Part shown: in pieces, positions 1 through 5,432 of the stretch | How positions within the stretch are numbered: the first letter of the stretch is position 1 | Layout of the letters: every line of letters begins with the position of its first letter | Source of the DNA: Parabacteroides sp. | GTDB lineage: Bacteria > Bacteroidota > Bacteroidia > Bacteroidales > Tannerellaceae | Length of the DNA stretch: 6,097 bases | Assembly (NCBI GenBank): GCA_019411205.1 | Contig: DXRF01000198.1 | Coordinates: 1-6,097, forward strand | Direction of reading: 5' to 3' | The notes under the pieces: model-generated | What the model was told of the DNA's origin: nothing | Databases searched by the model: none | Seen by the model: only the letters and a program-made list of their open reading frames with translations | Program-made: the position numbers and the translations under genes

Positions 1-615
1 GACGACCTCCCATATCCTGTTTAGTTCTTCGAGATTGTCGTTGTTGATCGTATAATTGATGCGCAACTTGAACTGCGGATGTTGTTTCTTTATTTCTGCG
101 ACGTCGGCGAGCAGCCTGCGGAACAAGTCGAATTTACCGTTTGTCATCAGATACTCGTATGTTTCGCGGGTAAAACCATGTGCCGATAGTGTCAACTCGT
201 CCAACCCGTTTTCTACAGCAACGGCTAACTGCTCTTTTGTCAGCAGATTCCCGTTTGTCGTGAGTGAAACGTAAGGGACGTTGTATCGTTTACCCAGTGC
301 AATGATTTTTACCAGATCCTTATGCAAAGTCGGTTCCGCTCCGCAACCGATCTGAAGTTTCAAGGCACGGTGGAACAGGCTTCCGGCAATGGCTTCTATT
401 TCTTCATATTTCAGTGTACCTCGCAGACTTTTCCTTTTTTCTTCGTCGCTGAAATAACACATCTTACAGCGGAAGTTACAGGCCAGTACCGGATCGAGAA
501 AAACGCCGATATACCGTTTGCCTAACACATGAAATAACCAAAGACCCAATAGCTTGAGTCTTCTGCTTTTGATTTGTGTACCAAGCCGTAATATGTTATA
601 GATGTTACGAGTCAT
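1..615 (-). CDS. Radical SAM protein, N-terminal 205 codons (C-terminus beyond left edge)
   Basis: The gene starts at ATG 615-613 and stays open to base 1, so its C-terminus lies outside the window. Seen in the translation: a basic, partly hydrophobic N-terminus (MTRNIYNILRLG...), then FLDPVLACNFRCKMCYFS, with a CX3CX2C cluster at C46, C50 and C53. That is the radical SAM signature for the [4Fe-4S] cluster that cleaves S-adenosylmethionine. GCGAEPTL (about 90-97) matches the family's GGEP-type SAM-binding strand, and VSLTTNGNLL (116-125) matches the next conserved strand. The substrate cannot be told. A C-terminal SPASM or other auxiliary-cluster domain is plausible but not visible. The start is 54 bp downstream of the dehydrogenase stop, with no Shine-Dalgarno; the gap is a 7-bp tandem repeat. 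No promoter of its own is apparent, so co-transcription with the dehydrogenase is likely. The family call is secure; the function is unknown. Confidence 0.88.
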   Translation of the reverse strand, partial: MTRNIYNILRLGTQIKSRRLKLLGLWLFHVLGKRYIGVFLDPVLACNFRCKMCYFSDEEKRKSLRGTLKYEEIEAIAGSLFHRALKLQIGCGAEPTLHKDLVKIIALGKRYNVPYVSLTTNGNLLTKEQLAVAVENGLDELTLSAHGFTRETYEYLMTNGKFDLFRRLLADVAEIKKQHPQFKLRINYTINNDNLEELNRIWEVV

Positions 616-671
616 TTAATTAATTGAGAATTGAGAATTGTCCATTGTCAATTCTCAATTGTCCATTGTTT
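616..671. repeat. Heptad (7-bp) tandem repeat tract between dehydrogenase and radical SAM gene
   Basis: Read on the plus strand from 623, the sequence divides into seven consecutive 7-mers: ATTGAGA twice, ATTGTCC, ATTGTCA, ATTCTCA, ATTGTCC, ATTGTTT. The tract fills nearly the whole gap, and its last unit overlaps the dehydrogenase stop codon (670-672). It also contains an inverted repeat: AATTGAGAATTG (629-640) and CAATTCTCAATT (649-660) around an 8-nt loop. The 13-mer AATTGTCCATTGT occurs twice (636-648 and 657-669). No T-run follows the hairpin on the transcribed strand, so it does not look like an intrinsic terminator. Confidence 0.85.
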
Positions 672-1863
672 ACAGTTCCAGATCTATATTGAACAGTTCA
701 TGCCAGGGCAGACCTTGTTCGTTCAACTCTTTCATGAATGGATCGGGATCGAACTCTTCTACGTTCCAAACACCTGGCTTTTTCCAAATCCCCTGCATGA
801 ACAGTTTGGCTCCGATCATGGCCGGAACGCCGGTCGTGTAGCTTACGCCTTGTGCTCCTGTTTCCAGGTAAGCCGCATGGTGACTACAGTTATTATAAAC
901 ATAGTAGGTCATTTCCTTGCCATCCTTGATGCCGCGGATACGGCAACCGATGGAGGTTTCACCTGTATAATTTTCACCTAGATCACCCGGATTAGGCAAT
1001 ACGGCTTTTAAGAACTGGATTGGAACGATTTCCTGTCCGTTATACATAATTGGATCGATGCGTGACATACCTATGTTCTGGATCACGCGCAAGTGAGTCA
1101 GATATTCCTGTCCGAAAGTCATCCAGAAACGGGCACGTTTAATTGTTGGGAAGTTTTTGGTCAGGCTTTCCAACTCTTCGTGGTACATCAGGTAAGACTC
1201 TCTCGGACCGACATTCGGATAGTTCAACGGTTTGTGTACGGACAACGGGTCTGTCTCTTTCCACTCTCCGTCTTCAAAATATTTACCTCGTTGGGTAATT
1301 TCGCGGATATTGATTTCCGGATTAAAATTAGTAGCAAATGCTTTGTGATGGTCTCCTGCGTTGCAGTCTACAATATCCAGATATTGTATTTCATCGAAAT
1401 GATGTTTGGCTGCATAAGCCGTATATACACCCGTTACGCCCGGATCGAATCCACAACCCAGGATAGCGGTCAGGCCGGCATCTTCGAAACGTTTCTTGTA
1501 TGCCCACTGCCAGCTGTATTGGTATTTAGCTTCGTCCAGCGGTTCGTAATTGGCTGTGTCGAGATAGCTGACACCGTATGCCAGGCAGGCATCCATGATG
1601 TGGAGGTCCTGATAGGGCAAAGCCAGGTTTACTACTAAGTCCGGTTTGAAGGAATTGAACAAGGCAACGAGTTCTTCTACGTTGTCTGCATCGACCTGTG
1701 CTGTTTGTACCTTTACGTTCTTAATATCGGCTGCGATCCGGTCGCACTTGCTTTTCGTGCGGCTGGCAACCATGATATCGGTAAAGACATCCGCGTTCAT
1801 CGCGATCTTCTTAACAGCAACGGTACTTACGCCCCCTGCACCAATAACTAATACTCTTCCCAT
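670..1863 (-). CDS. Saccharopine dehydrogenase family protein, probable carboxynorspermidine/carboxyspermidine dehydrogenase
   Basis: This complete 397-residue protein starts at ATG 1863 and stops with TAA at 670-672. The N-terminus is a Rossmann dinucleotide-binding fold: MGRVLVIGAGGVSTVAVKKI carries the G8-A-G-G-V loop, followed by a strand with ASR (33-35), which fits NADP(H) use. Other family segments are VNLALPYQD (78-86), YLDTANYE (100-107) and GCGFDPGVT (136-144). Length and motifs fit the bacterial carboxynorspermidine synthase group better than yeast-type lysine enzymes. Members condense L-aspartate-beta-semialdehyde with putrescine or diaminopropane and reduce the imine, giving carboxyspermidine or carboxynorspermidine. 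A decarboxylase (NspC/CANSDC type) then completes the polyamine; it is not in this window. Gut Bacteroidales are known to make spermidine this way. The substrate assignment is inference; a saccharopine-type role is the alternative. The gene is separated from trpA by 293 bp with its own candidate promoter, so it is probably not part of the trp unit. Confidence 0.88.
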   Translation of the reverse strand: MGRVLVIGAGGVSTVAVKKIAMNADVFTDIMVASRTKSKCDRIAADIKNVKVQTAQVDADNVEELVALFNSFKPDLVVNLALPYQDLHIMDACLAYGVSYLDTANYEPLDEAKYQYSWQWAYKKRFEDAGLTAILGCGFDPGVTGVYTAYAAKHHFDEIQYLDIVDCNAGDHHKAFATNFNPEINIREITQRGKYFEDGEWKETDPLSVHKPLNYPNVGPRESYLMYHEELESLTKNFPTIKRARFWMTFGQEYLTHLRVIQNIGMSRIDPIMYNGQEIVPIQFLKAVLPNPGDLGENYTGETSIGCRIRGIKDGKEMTYYVYNNCSHHAAYLETGAQGVSYTTGVPAMIGAKLFMQGIWKKPGVWNVEEFDPDPFMKELNEQGLPWHELFNIDLEL

Positions 1864-1901
1864 TTACTAATAGAATTAATCTTGTTAATATACAGTTTAC
1901 A

Positions 1902-1914
1902 AGGTTTTAAACCT
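1902..1914. promoter_or_regulatory. 13-bp palindrome at the predicted transcription start of the dehydrogenase gene
   Basis: AGGTTT-T-AAACCT is a perfect palindrome with 6-bp arms. It lies just downstream of the candidate -7 box at 1920-1927, overlapping the position where transcription would begin. That placement would suit a repressor operator, but no regulator is known and a 13-bp A/T-rich palindrome could occur by chance. Confidence 0.25.
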
Positions 1915-1919
1915 AACGA

Positions 1920-1953
1920 CAAATATACGATGAATCTTTGAATAATCGGGCAA
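1920..1953 (-). promoter_or_regulatory. Candidate Bacteroidota-type promoter for the dehydrogenase gene
   Basis: On the minus strand, TATATTTG (1927-1920) matches the Bacteroides -7 consensus TAnnTTTG exactly. A TTG (1953-1951) lies 23 bp upstream; it is a partial match to the -33 TTTG box at slightly long spacing. Transcription would start near 1913-1914, giving a 5' leader of about 50 nt before ATG 1863. The -7 match is good and the -33 match weak. The rest of the leader (1864-1901) is A/T-rich with no Shine-Dalgarno. Confidence 0.5.
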
Positions 1954-2012
1954 GGTGGGAGAGAAAAACAGTTTTGTGTCAAAGAAGCTGAAATTAGAAG
2001 ATCATTTGGGTT

Positions 2013-2097
2013 TATTAGCTTCGCACGAAGTTGTCTGTCGACGATTGTCAGCAGACCTGTCGACGATTGTCGACAGGCTCTTTGTGCGAAACTAATA
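2013..2097. repeat. 85-bp structured inverted-repeat element in the trpA-dehydrogenase gap (REP/MITE-like)
   Basis: The outer arms 2013-2030 and 2080-2097 are inverted repeats of 18 bp with two mismatches (ends TATTAG and CTAATA; core TTCGCAC and GTGCGAA). Inside are two smaller hairpins. One is perfect: CCTGTCGAC (2056-2064), loop GATT, GTCGACAGG (2069-2077). The other is imperfect: GTCTG (2033-2037) pairing with CAGAC (2052-2056). CTGTCGACGATTGTC is repeated directly at 2035-2049 and 2057-2071, a 22-bp period, so the second hairpin looks like a duplicate of the first. The element starts about 60 bp after the trpA stop, where an operon 3' end would lie. However, no T-run follows on the transcribed strand, so intrinsic termination is doubtful. 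The rest of the 293-bp gap shows no gene. Confidence 0.8.
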
Positions 2098-2156
2098 TTC
2101 GGTTTTACTGTCTGTTCTTTCTGTTTGGATATGGAGCAATTTTATTGGTAAGTGGT

Positions 2157-2930
2157 TTATATCTTTAATGTTTCCAGAAGTCTGTCAACGGCTATGGCCG
2201 GTGTCGGTTCACTTTTCAATAATTGTATGAATTTGCTGCCGATAATAGCCCCTGATGAATTAGCGGCTGCTGCATCGAAGGTCGCTTTGTTCGATATGCC
2301 GAAACCGACTAAGCATGGATTCTGGAGTTCCATTCCGTTGATGCGGTGGAAATAGGCCTGTTTTTGCTCGTTGAAGCTTTGTTGTGTTCCTGTAGTGGAG
2401 GCGCTCGACACCATATAGATGAAACCGCTTGTATGTTCATCGATCAAGCGGATGCGTTCTTCGGAGGTTTCAGGTGTAATGAGCATGATCATTTTGAGGT
2501 TATTCCGGTCAGCGATGGTTTTATAATCTTTCATATAATCGGCAAAAGGCAGGTCAGGAATGATCATACCGTCCACACCTGTCAGCGCACATTTCCGGCA
2601 GAACGCTTCGAAGCCATATTGCATGATCGGGTTCAGATAGCCCATCAGGATAATCGGGATACGCACATCTTGACGGATATCCTTCAACTGGTCGAACAGA
2701 AGATGCAACGACATCCCGTTTCGTAACGCGACAGTAGAGGCTTCCTGAATGACGGGGCCGTCCGCCATCGGGTCGGAGAAGGGAATTCCGATCTCGACCA
2801 TATCTATCCCTTTGTTTTCTAACTCTTTTAATATCTTCGTCGTATCATCCAGTTTTGGATATCCGGCGGTGAAGAAGACGGATAGGATTCCATTCTTCTT
2901 TGTGTTGAATAAGTTTGTGATACGGTTCAT
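2157..2930 (-). CDS. trpA: Tryptophan synthase alpha subunit
   Basis: This 257-residue TIM-barrel protein cleaves indole-3-glycerol phosphate to indole and glyceraldehyde 3-phosphate, passing indole to TrpB inside the alpha2beta2 complex. The catalytic pair is visible: E46 in MVEIGIPFSDP and D57 in MADGPVIQ, equivalent to Glu49 and Asp60 of the Salmonella enzyme. VFFTAGYP (18-25), the PDLPFADY segment, YMVSSASTTG and GFGIS (phosphate-binding region) are all in the expected order. Length is close to the usual 255-270. ATG 2930 is chosen because MNRITNLFN leads straight into the first conserved helix. It is the last trp gene of the unit, 22 bp after trpF; that gap is part of a 7-bp repeat tract, with no Shine-Dalgarno. 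The partner gene trpB is not next to it. Confidence 0.97.
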   Translation of the reverse strand: MNRITNLFNTKKNGILSVFFTAGYPKLDDTTKILKELENKGIDMVEIGIPFSDPMADGPVIQEASTVALRNGMSLHLLFDQLKDIRQDVRIPIILMGYLNPIMQYGFEAFCRKCALTGVDGMIIPDLPFADYMKDYKTIADRNNLKMIMLITPETSEERIRLIDEHTSGFIYMVSSASTTGTQQSFNEQKQAYFHRINGMELQNPCLVGFGISNKATFDAAAANSSGAIIGSKFIQLLKSEPTPAIAVDRLLETLKI

Positions 2931-2935
2931 TTTTT

Positions 2936-2970
2936 GATTTGTGATTTCAGATTTATGAATTATGATTTTG
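2936..2970. repeat. Five-unit GATTTNN heptad repeat at the trpF-trpA junction
   Basis: On the plus strand the tract divides exactly into GATTTGT, GATTTCA, GATTTAT, GAATTAT and GATTTTG. It fills most of the 22-bp gap and extends into trpF, where the last five residues (QNHNS) and the stop codon are encoded by repeat units. Unit sequence differs from the ATTGTCC type at 623-671 but the 7-bp period is the same. Confidence 0.75.
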
Positions 2971-3576
2971 AATTTCTTTTAAGAACTCCTTTAGTTTTCC
3001 AATGTCTTTCAGTCCCGGTTTAATCTCGAATCCGCTATTTAGGTCGATCCCGGCAAGGCGGGGATGCTGGAAAGAGTGTATTGCCTTGGCACTTTCCGGT
3101 CGGATGCCTCCGCTTAACAGAAAAGGTGTCTTTCCCTGATAGGCATCGAGTACGGACCAATCGAATTGCTTGCCGGAACCTCCATAGCTGCTGTTTTTGG
3201 TATCGAAGAGGAAGTAATTGACACGTCCTTCATAATCGGCGGTCTGTTCCAGGTCGTTGGCTGTTGCAATCTGAAAAGCCTTGATCAGTGAATAGCCGCG
3301 CTTTTGCAAGGCATGGCAATCATCCGGTGTCTCATTTCCGTGCAGTTGCAGGTAATCGAGCTTGAAAAATGCTGCTGTTTCTATCAGCTCTTCAAAGGAT
3401 GCATTGACGAAAACACCGACCTTTTTTAATGGACAATGAACAATTGCCAATTGTTCATTGTCCATTATTCTTCGCGGGCTCCCCGTGAAGAATATCAGCC
3501 CTATCCAGTCTACCTTTAAGGCTGTAACCTCCTGTATATTTTGGGGATCCCGCATCCCGCATACTTTGATGATCAT
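2953..3576 (-). CDS. trpF: Phosphoribosylanthranilate isomerase
   Basis: This 207-residue TIM barrel catalyses the Amadori rearrangement of N-(5'-phosphoribosyl)anthranilate to CdRP. The general base C6 is in IKVCGMRD and the general acid D125 is in YFLFDTK. SPRR (33-36), LQLHG (76-80), LSGGIRPES (phosphate grip, about 154-162) and IDLNSGFE (177-184) follow the family order. Length is normal. Two oddities concern its DNA. Residues 37-50 (from IMDNEQ to VHCPL), between the SPR motif and the VGVFVN strand, are encoded by a 41-bp perfect palindrome. The C-terminal QNHNS is encoded by a heptad repeat. Neither breaks the frame or removes a catalytic residue. The gene stands alone rather than fused to trpC as in E. 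coli, and overlaps the trpC stop by 4 bp (ATGA), which suggests translational coupling. Confidence 0.96.
   Translation of the reverse strand: MIIKVCGMRDPQNIQEVTALKVDWIGLIFFTGSPRRIMDNEQLAIVHCPLKKVGVFVNASFEELIETAAFFKLDYLQLHGNETPDDCHALQKRGYSLIKAFQIATANDLEQTADYEGRVNYFLFDTKNSSYGGSGKQFDWSVLDAYQGKTPFLLSGGIRPESAKAIHSFQHPRLAGIDLNSGFEIKPGLKDIGKLKEFLKEIQNHNS
3427..3467. repeat. 41-bp perfect palindrome inside the trpF coding sequence
   Basis: The left arm TAATGGACAATGAACAATTG (3427-3446) and the right arm 3448-3467 are exact reverse complements around the single base C3447. The arms consist of 7-bp units (ATTGTTC, ATTGTCC and their complements), the same family as the intergenic tract at 623-671. For example, 3449-3466 matches 636-653 at 16 of 18 positions. 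The mRNA could form a hairpin of about 19 bp inside the trpF message. Confidence 0.93.
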
Positions 3577-4382
3577 GATAATCCTCCTATGAATTGTGCG
3601 AGCGTGTCACCTGGTGCATTGGTTTTCATGAACGTCTCTCCAATTAAGAATCCACGAAAACCAGCTTCTCTGAGGTTCGATACGATAGTTGTTGTCGAAA
3701 TACCGCTTTCTGATACTAACAGAGGAAAAAGATTTTTTTCATGAGCGACTGTTTGCATCGTTTTTGCCAGGCGGAAAGAATTTTCTACTTCAGTATGAAA
3801 TGTTCCGAGGTTGCGGTTATTCACACCCAACATATCGACAAATGTGTTGAGGTATCCAAGCTCTTTTTCGGAATGGATTTCCAACAGTACTTCCATGTCG
3901 AGAGTGTGGGCTAACTCTGCAAACGTAAGACATTGTTTCTGGGTAAGGCAGGCGGCAATCAGTAGGATGGCATCGGCACCCATTATGCGTGCTTGATAGA
4001 CTTGATATTCATCAATGATGAAGTCTTTCCTCAACAGGGGGAGGTCTACCAGGCTGCGTGCTTTGCAAAGGTCCCCTAAGGAACCTCCGAAAAAGTGCGA
4101 GTCGGTCAGGACAGAGCAGGCGGAAGCTCCTTTCTTTTCATAGGCGGGCAACACATCGGCTACGGCAGCATCGGGATGTAACCACCCTTTCGAAGGACTT
4201 TTTCGCTTAAACTCGGCAATGATACCCGACGAAGATGCTGCGAGAGCCGCCCGCATGGAACGGGTAGGTCGTTCGAGCCGTTCACCGCCCAACCCCAACA
4301 AGGTCTGCAACCGGACAGCTTGTTTTTGCCGCTCCACTTCGATGTGTTTGTTCGCTATAATATCTTGTAATATATCTTTCAT
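3573..4382 (-). CDS. trpC: Indole-3-glycerol phosphate synthase
   Basis: This 269-residue monofunctional enzyme converts CdRP to indole-3-glycerol phosphate with loss of CO2 and water. Active-site residues are visible: E57 and K59 in IIAEFKRKSPSKG, K119 in LLRKDFIID, E168 in LLEIHSEKE, N188 and R190 in GVNNRNLG, and S226 in VSESGI. The FLIGETFM phosphate-binding segment (245-252) closes the barrel. The N-terminal MKDILQDIIANKHIEVERQK is the usual extra helix before the barrel, which supports ATG 4382. It begins 12 bp after the trpD stop with no Shine-Dalgarno, and its TGA overlaps the trpF start. Confidence 0.97.
   Translation of the reverse strand: MKDILQDIIANKHIEVERQKQAVRLQTLLGLGGERLERPTRSMRAALAASSSGIIAEFKRKSPSKGWLHPDAAVADVLPAYEKKGASACSVLTDSHFFGGSLGDLCKARSLVDLPLLRKDFIIDEYQVYQARIMGADAILLIAACLTQKQCLTFAELAHTLDMEVLLEIHSEKELGYLNTFVDMLGVNNRNLGTFHTEVENSFRLAKTMQTVAHEKNLFPLLVSESGISTTTIVSNLREAGFRGFLIGETFMKTNAPGDTLAQFIGGLS
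3583..3588 (-). promoter_or_regulatory. Strong Shine-Dalgarno (AGGAGG) before trpF
   Basis: AGGAGG lies 6 bases upstream of the trpF ATG, inside the end of trpC (encoding part of I-G-G-L-S). It is the only good Shine-Dalgarno at any start in the window. Bacteroidota usually initiate without one, so it may reflect a real need at the overlapping trpC-trpF junction or simply Gly-Gly codons. Confidence 0.5.
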
Positions 4383-4394
4383 TCGTTGTTATCA

Positions 4395-5393
4395 TTATTT
4401 GTTATTCAAATTGATAAACGTATTGAATGTCTGCAAAGCTTTGCCGCTTTCCAATGCTTCGCGGGCTTCGTCCAGGCATTCTGCGATTCTCTTTTCAGGG
4501 CAGATAACTTGGATGGCGAAAGCGGAGTTGGCGATTACACAATTCTTTTGTGCCGGAGTCGCCCGGTTGTTTAGGACATCATCAAAGATGCGGGCTGCTT
4601 CAGAGACTGTCTTACCACCATCCAGTTCTGCTTCCGTTGCACGGGGGAAACCTAACATTTCCGGTCTGTAGAGTTTTTCTTTTTCCGGCATTGCTACCTT
4701 AAATTCGGCTGTCAGCGAGATTTCGTCATATCCGTCGAGACTGTGTACAACAGCAAAACGCGTTCCGCTCTCCTGATAGGTATAGCTGTAAAGCCTGAGC
4801 AATGGCAGGTTGTACACACCTAACAGCTGGTAGGCAGGTTTCACTGGATTGACTAGCGGACCGAGCATATTGAAGAAGCTGCGCACTCCTAAGCTTTTCC
4901 GTACCAGAGCTACGGCCTTCAGTGCCGGATTAAACAGAGGCGCATGCAGGTAGGCAATGTGGCAAGCTTCCATCGAACGGCGTAACCGGTCGATATCGGT
5001 TGTAAACTTCACGCCATGCTGTTCCATTACGTTGCTGGCGCCGCTGACTGAGGTTGCCCCGTAGTTCCCATGTTTTACAACGTTATATCCGGCACCGGCT
5101 ACGACAAAGCAAGAGGCCGTGCTGATATTAAACGTATTCTTTCCATCACCTCCTGTCCCCACGATATCGATCGGCTTGAACTCCGACAAATCTATCGGGA
5201 CACGCATTTCGAGCAGTGCTTCACGAAAACCTGCCAACTCATCTACAGAGATATTACGCATCAGGTATACCGTTATCAGACTGGCAATCTGTGAATCATT
5301 ATACTTGCCTTCCGCAATATTCTGAAGAATCGTCCGCGCTTCGTCACGTCCTAAATACTGATGTTCGAACAACCTATATAATATATCTTTCAT
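4395..5393 (-). CDS. trpD: Anthranilate phosphoribosyltransferase
   Basis: This 332-residue enzyme transfers phosphoribose from PRPP to anthranilate. The glycine-rich PRPP loop IVGTGGDGKNTFNISTAS lies at 78-94 (GTGGD 79-83). KHGNYGATSVSGASNVME (107-124) matches the conserved KHGN segment. FNMLGPLVNPV (174-184) and HSLDGYDEISLT (217-228) follow in order. ATG 5393 is chosen because MKDILYRLFEHQ begins the conserved N-terminal helix. An in-frame TTG at 5420 would add nine residues, but that stretch is repeat DNA and overlaps the trpG stop. The gap to trpG is 23 bp. The protein is separate from the glutamine amidotransferase, unlike the TrpGD fusion of enterobacteria. Confidence 0.97.
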   Translation of the reverse strand: MKDILYRLFEHQYLGRDEARTILQNIAEGKYNDSQIASLITVYLMRNISVDELAGFREALLEMRVPIDLSEFKPIDIVGTGGDGKNTFNISTASCFVVAGAGYNVVKHGNYGATSVSGASNVMEQHGVKFTTDIDRLRRSMEACHIAYLHAPLFNPALKAVALVRKSLGVRSFFNMLGPLVNPVKPAYQLLGVYNLPLLRLYSYTYQESGTRFAVVHSLDGYDEISLTAEFKVAMPEKEKLYRPEMLGFPRATEAELDGGKTVSEAARIFDDVLNNRATPAQKNCVIANSAFAIQVICPEKRIAECLDEAREALESGKALQTFNTFINLNNK

Positions 5394-5432
5394 CTTCCAT
5401 TCCGAATTTTTAATTTTCAACTTTCAGTTCCC
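5391..5432. repeat. Degenerate heptad repeat across the trpG end and trpD start
   Basis: On the plus strand the stretch divides into 7-mers CATCTTC, CATTCCG, AATTTTT, AATTTTC, AACTTTC and AGTTCCC. They resemble one another loosely (consensus near AATTTTC). The tract runs from the trpD start codon through the 23-bp gap into the last codons of trpG. The units are much less alike than at 623-671, so the periodicity here is weaker and could be chance in T-rich DNA. Confidence 0.45.

Noticed and set aside
629..660. Hairpin as intrinsic terminator of the dehydrogenase gene
   Set aside because: The stem is A/T-rich, no T-run follows it on the transcribed strand, and it is better explained by the 7-bp repeat units.
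631..981. Plus-strand frame beginning MRIVHCQFSIVHC
   Set aside because: Its first residues are just translated heptad repeat and the rest is antisense to the dehydrogenase C-terminus.
1093..1638. 181-codon plus-strand open frame
   Set aside because: It lies wholly antisense to the dehydrogenase gene, has no recognisable motif and no promoter or start context.
1875..1889. ATTAA...TTAAT inverted repeat before the dehydrogenase start
   Set aside because: The arms are only five A/T bases, which is expected by chance in such a leader.
3427..3467. CRISPR repeat or attachment site
   Set aside because: There is a single palindrome with no regularly spaced repeats or spacers, no integrase or cas gene nearby, and no duplicated flank.
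4380..4414. Heptad repeat at the trpD-trpC junction
   Set aside because: Dividing it into 7-mers gives units that share too little; it looks like ordinary A/T-rich DNA.
4219..4671. 150-codon plus-strand open frame
   Set aside because: It is antisense across trpC and trpD, both of which carry intact catalytic motifs on the minus strand.
5394..5420. TTG start adding nine residues to TrpD
   Set aside because: The extension is A/T-rich repeat DNA overlapping the trpG stop, and MKDILYRL at ATG 5393 starts the conserved helix.
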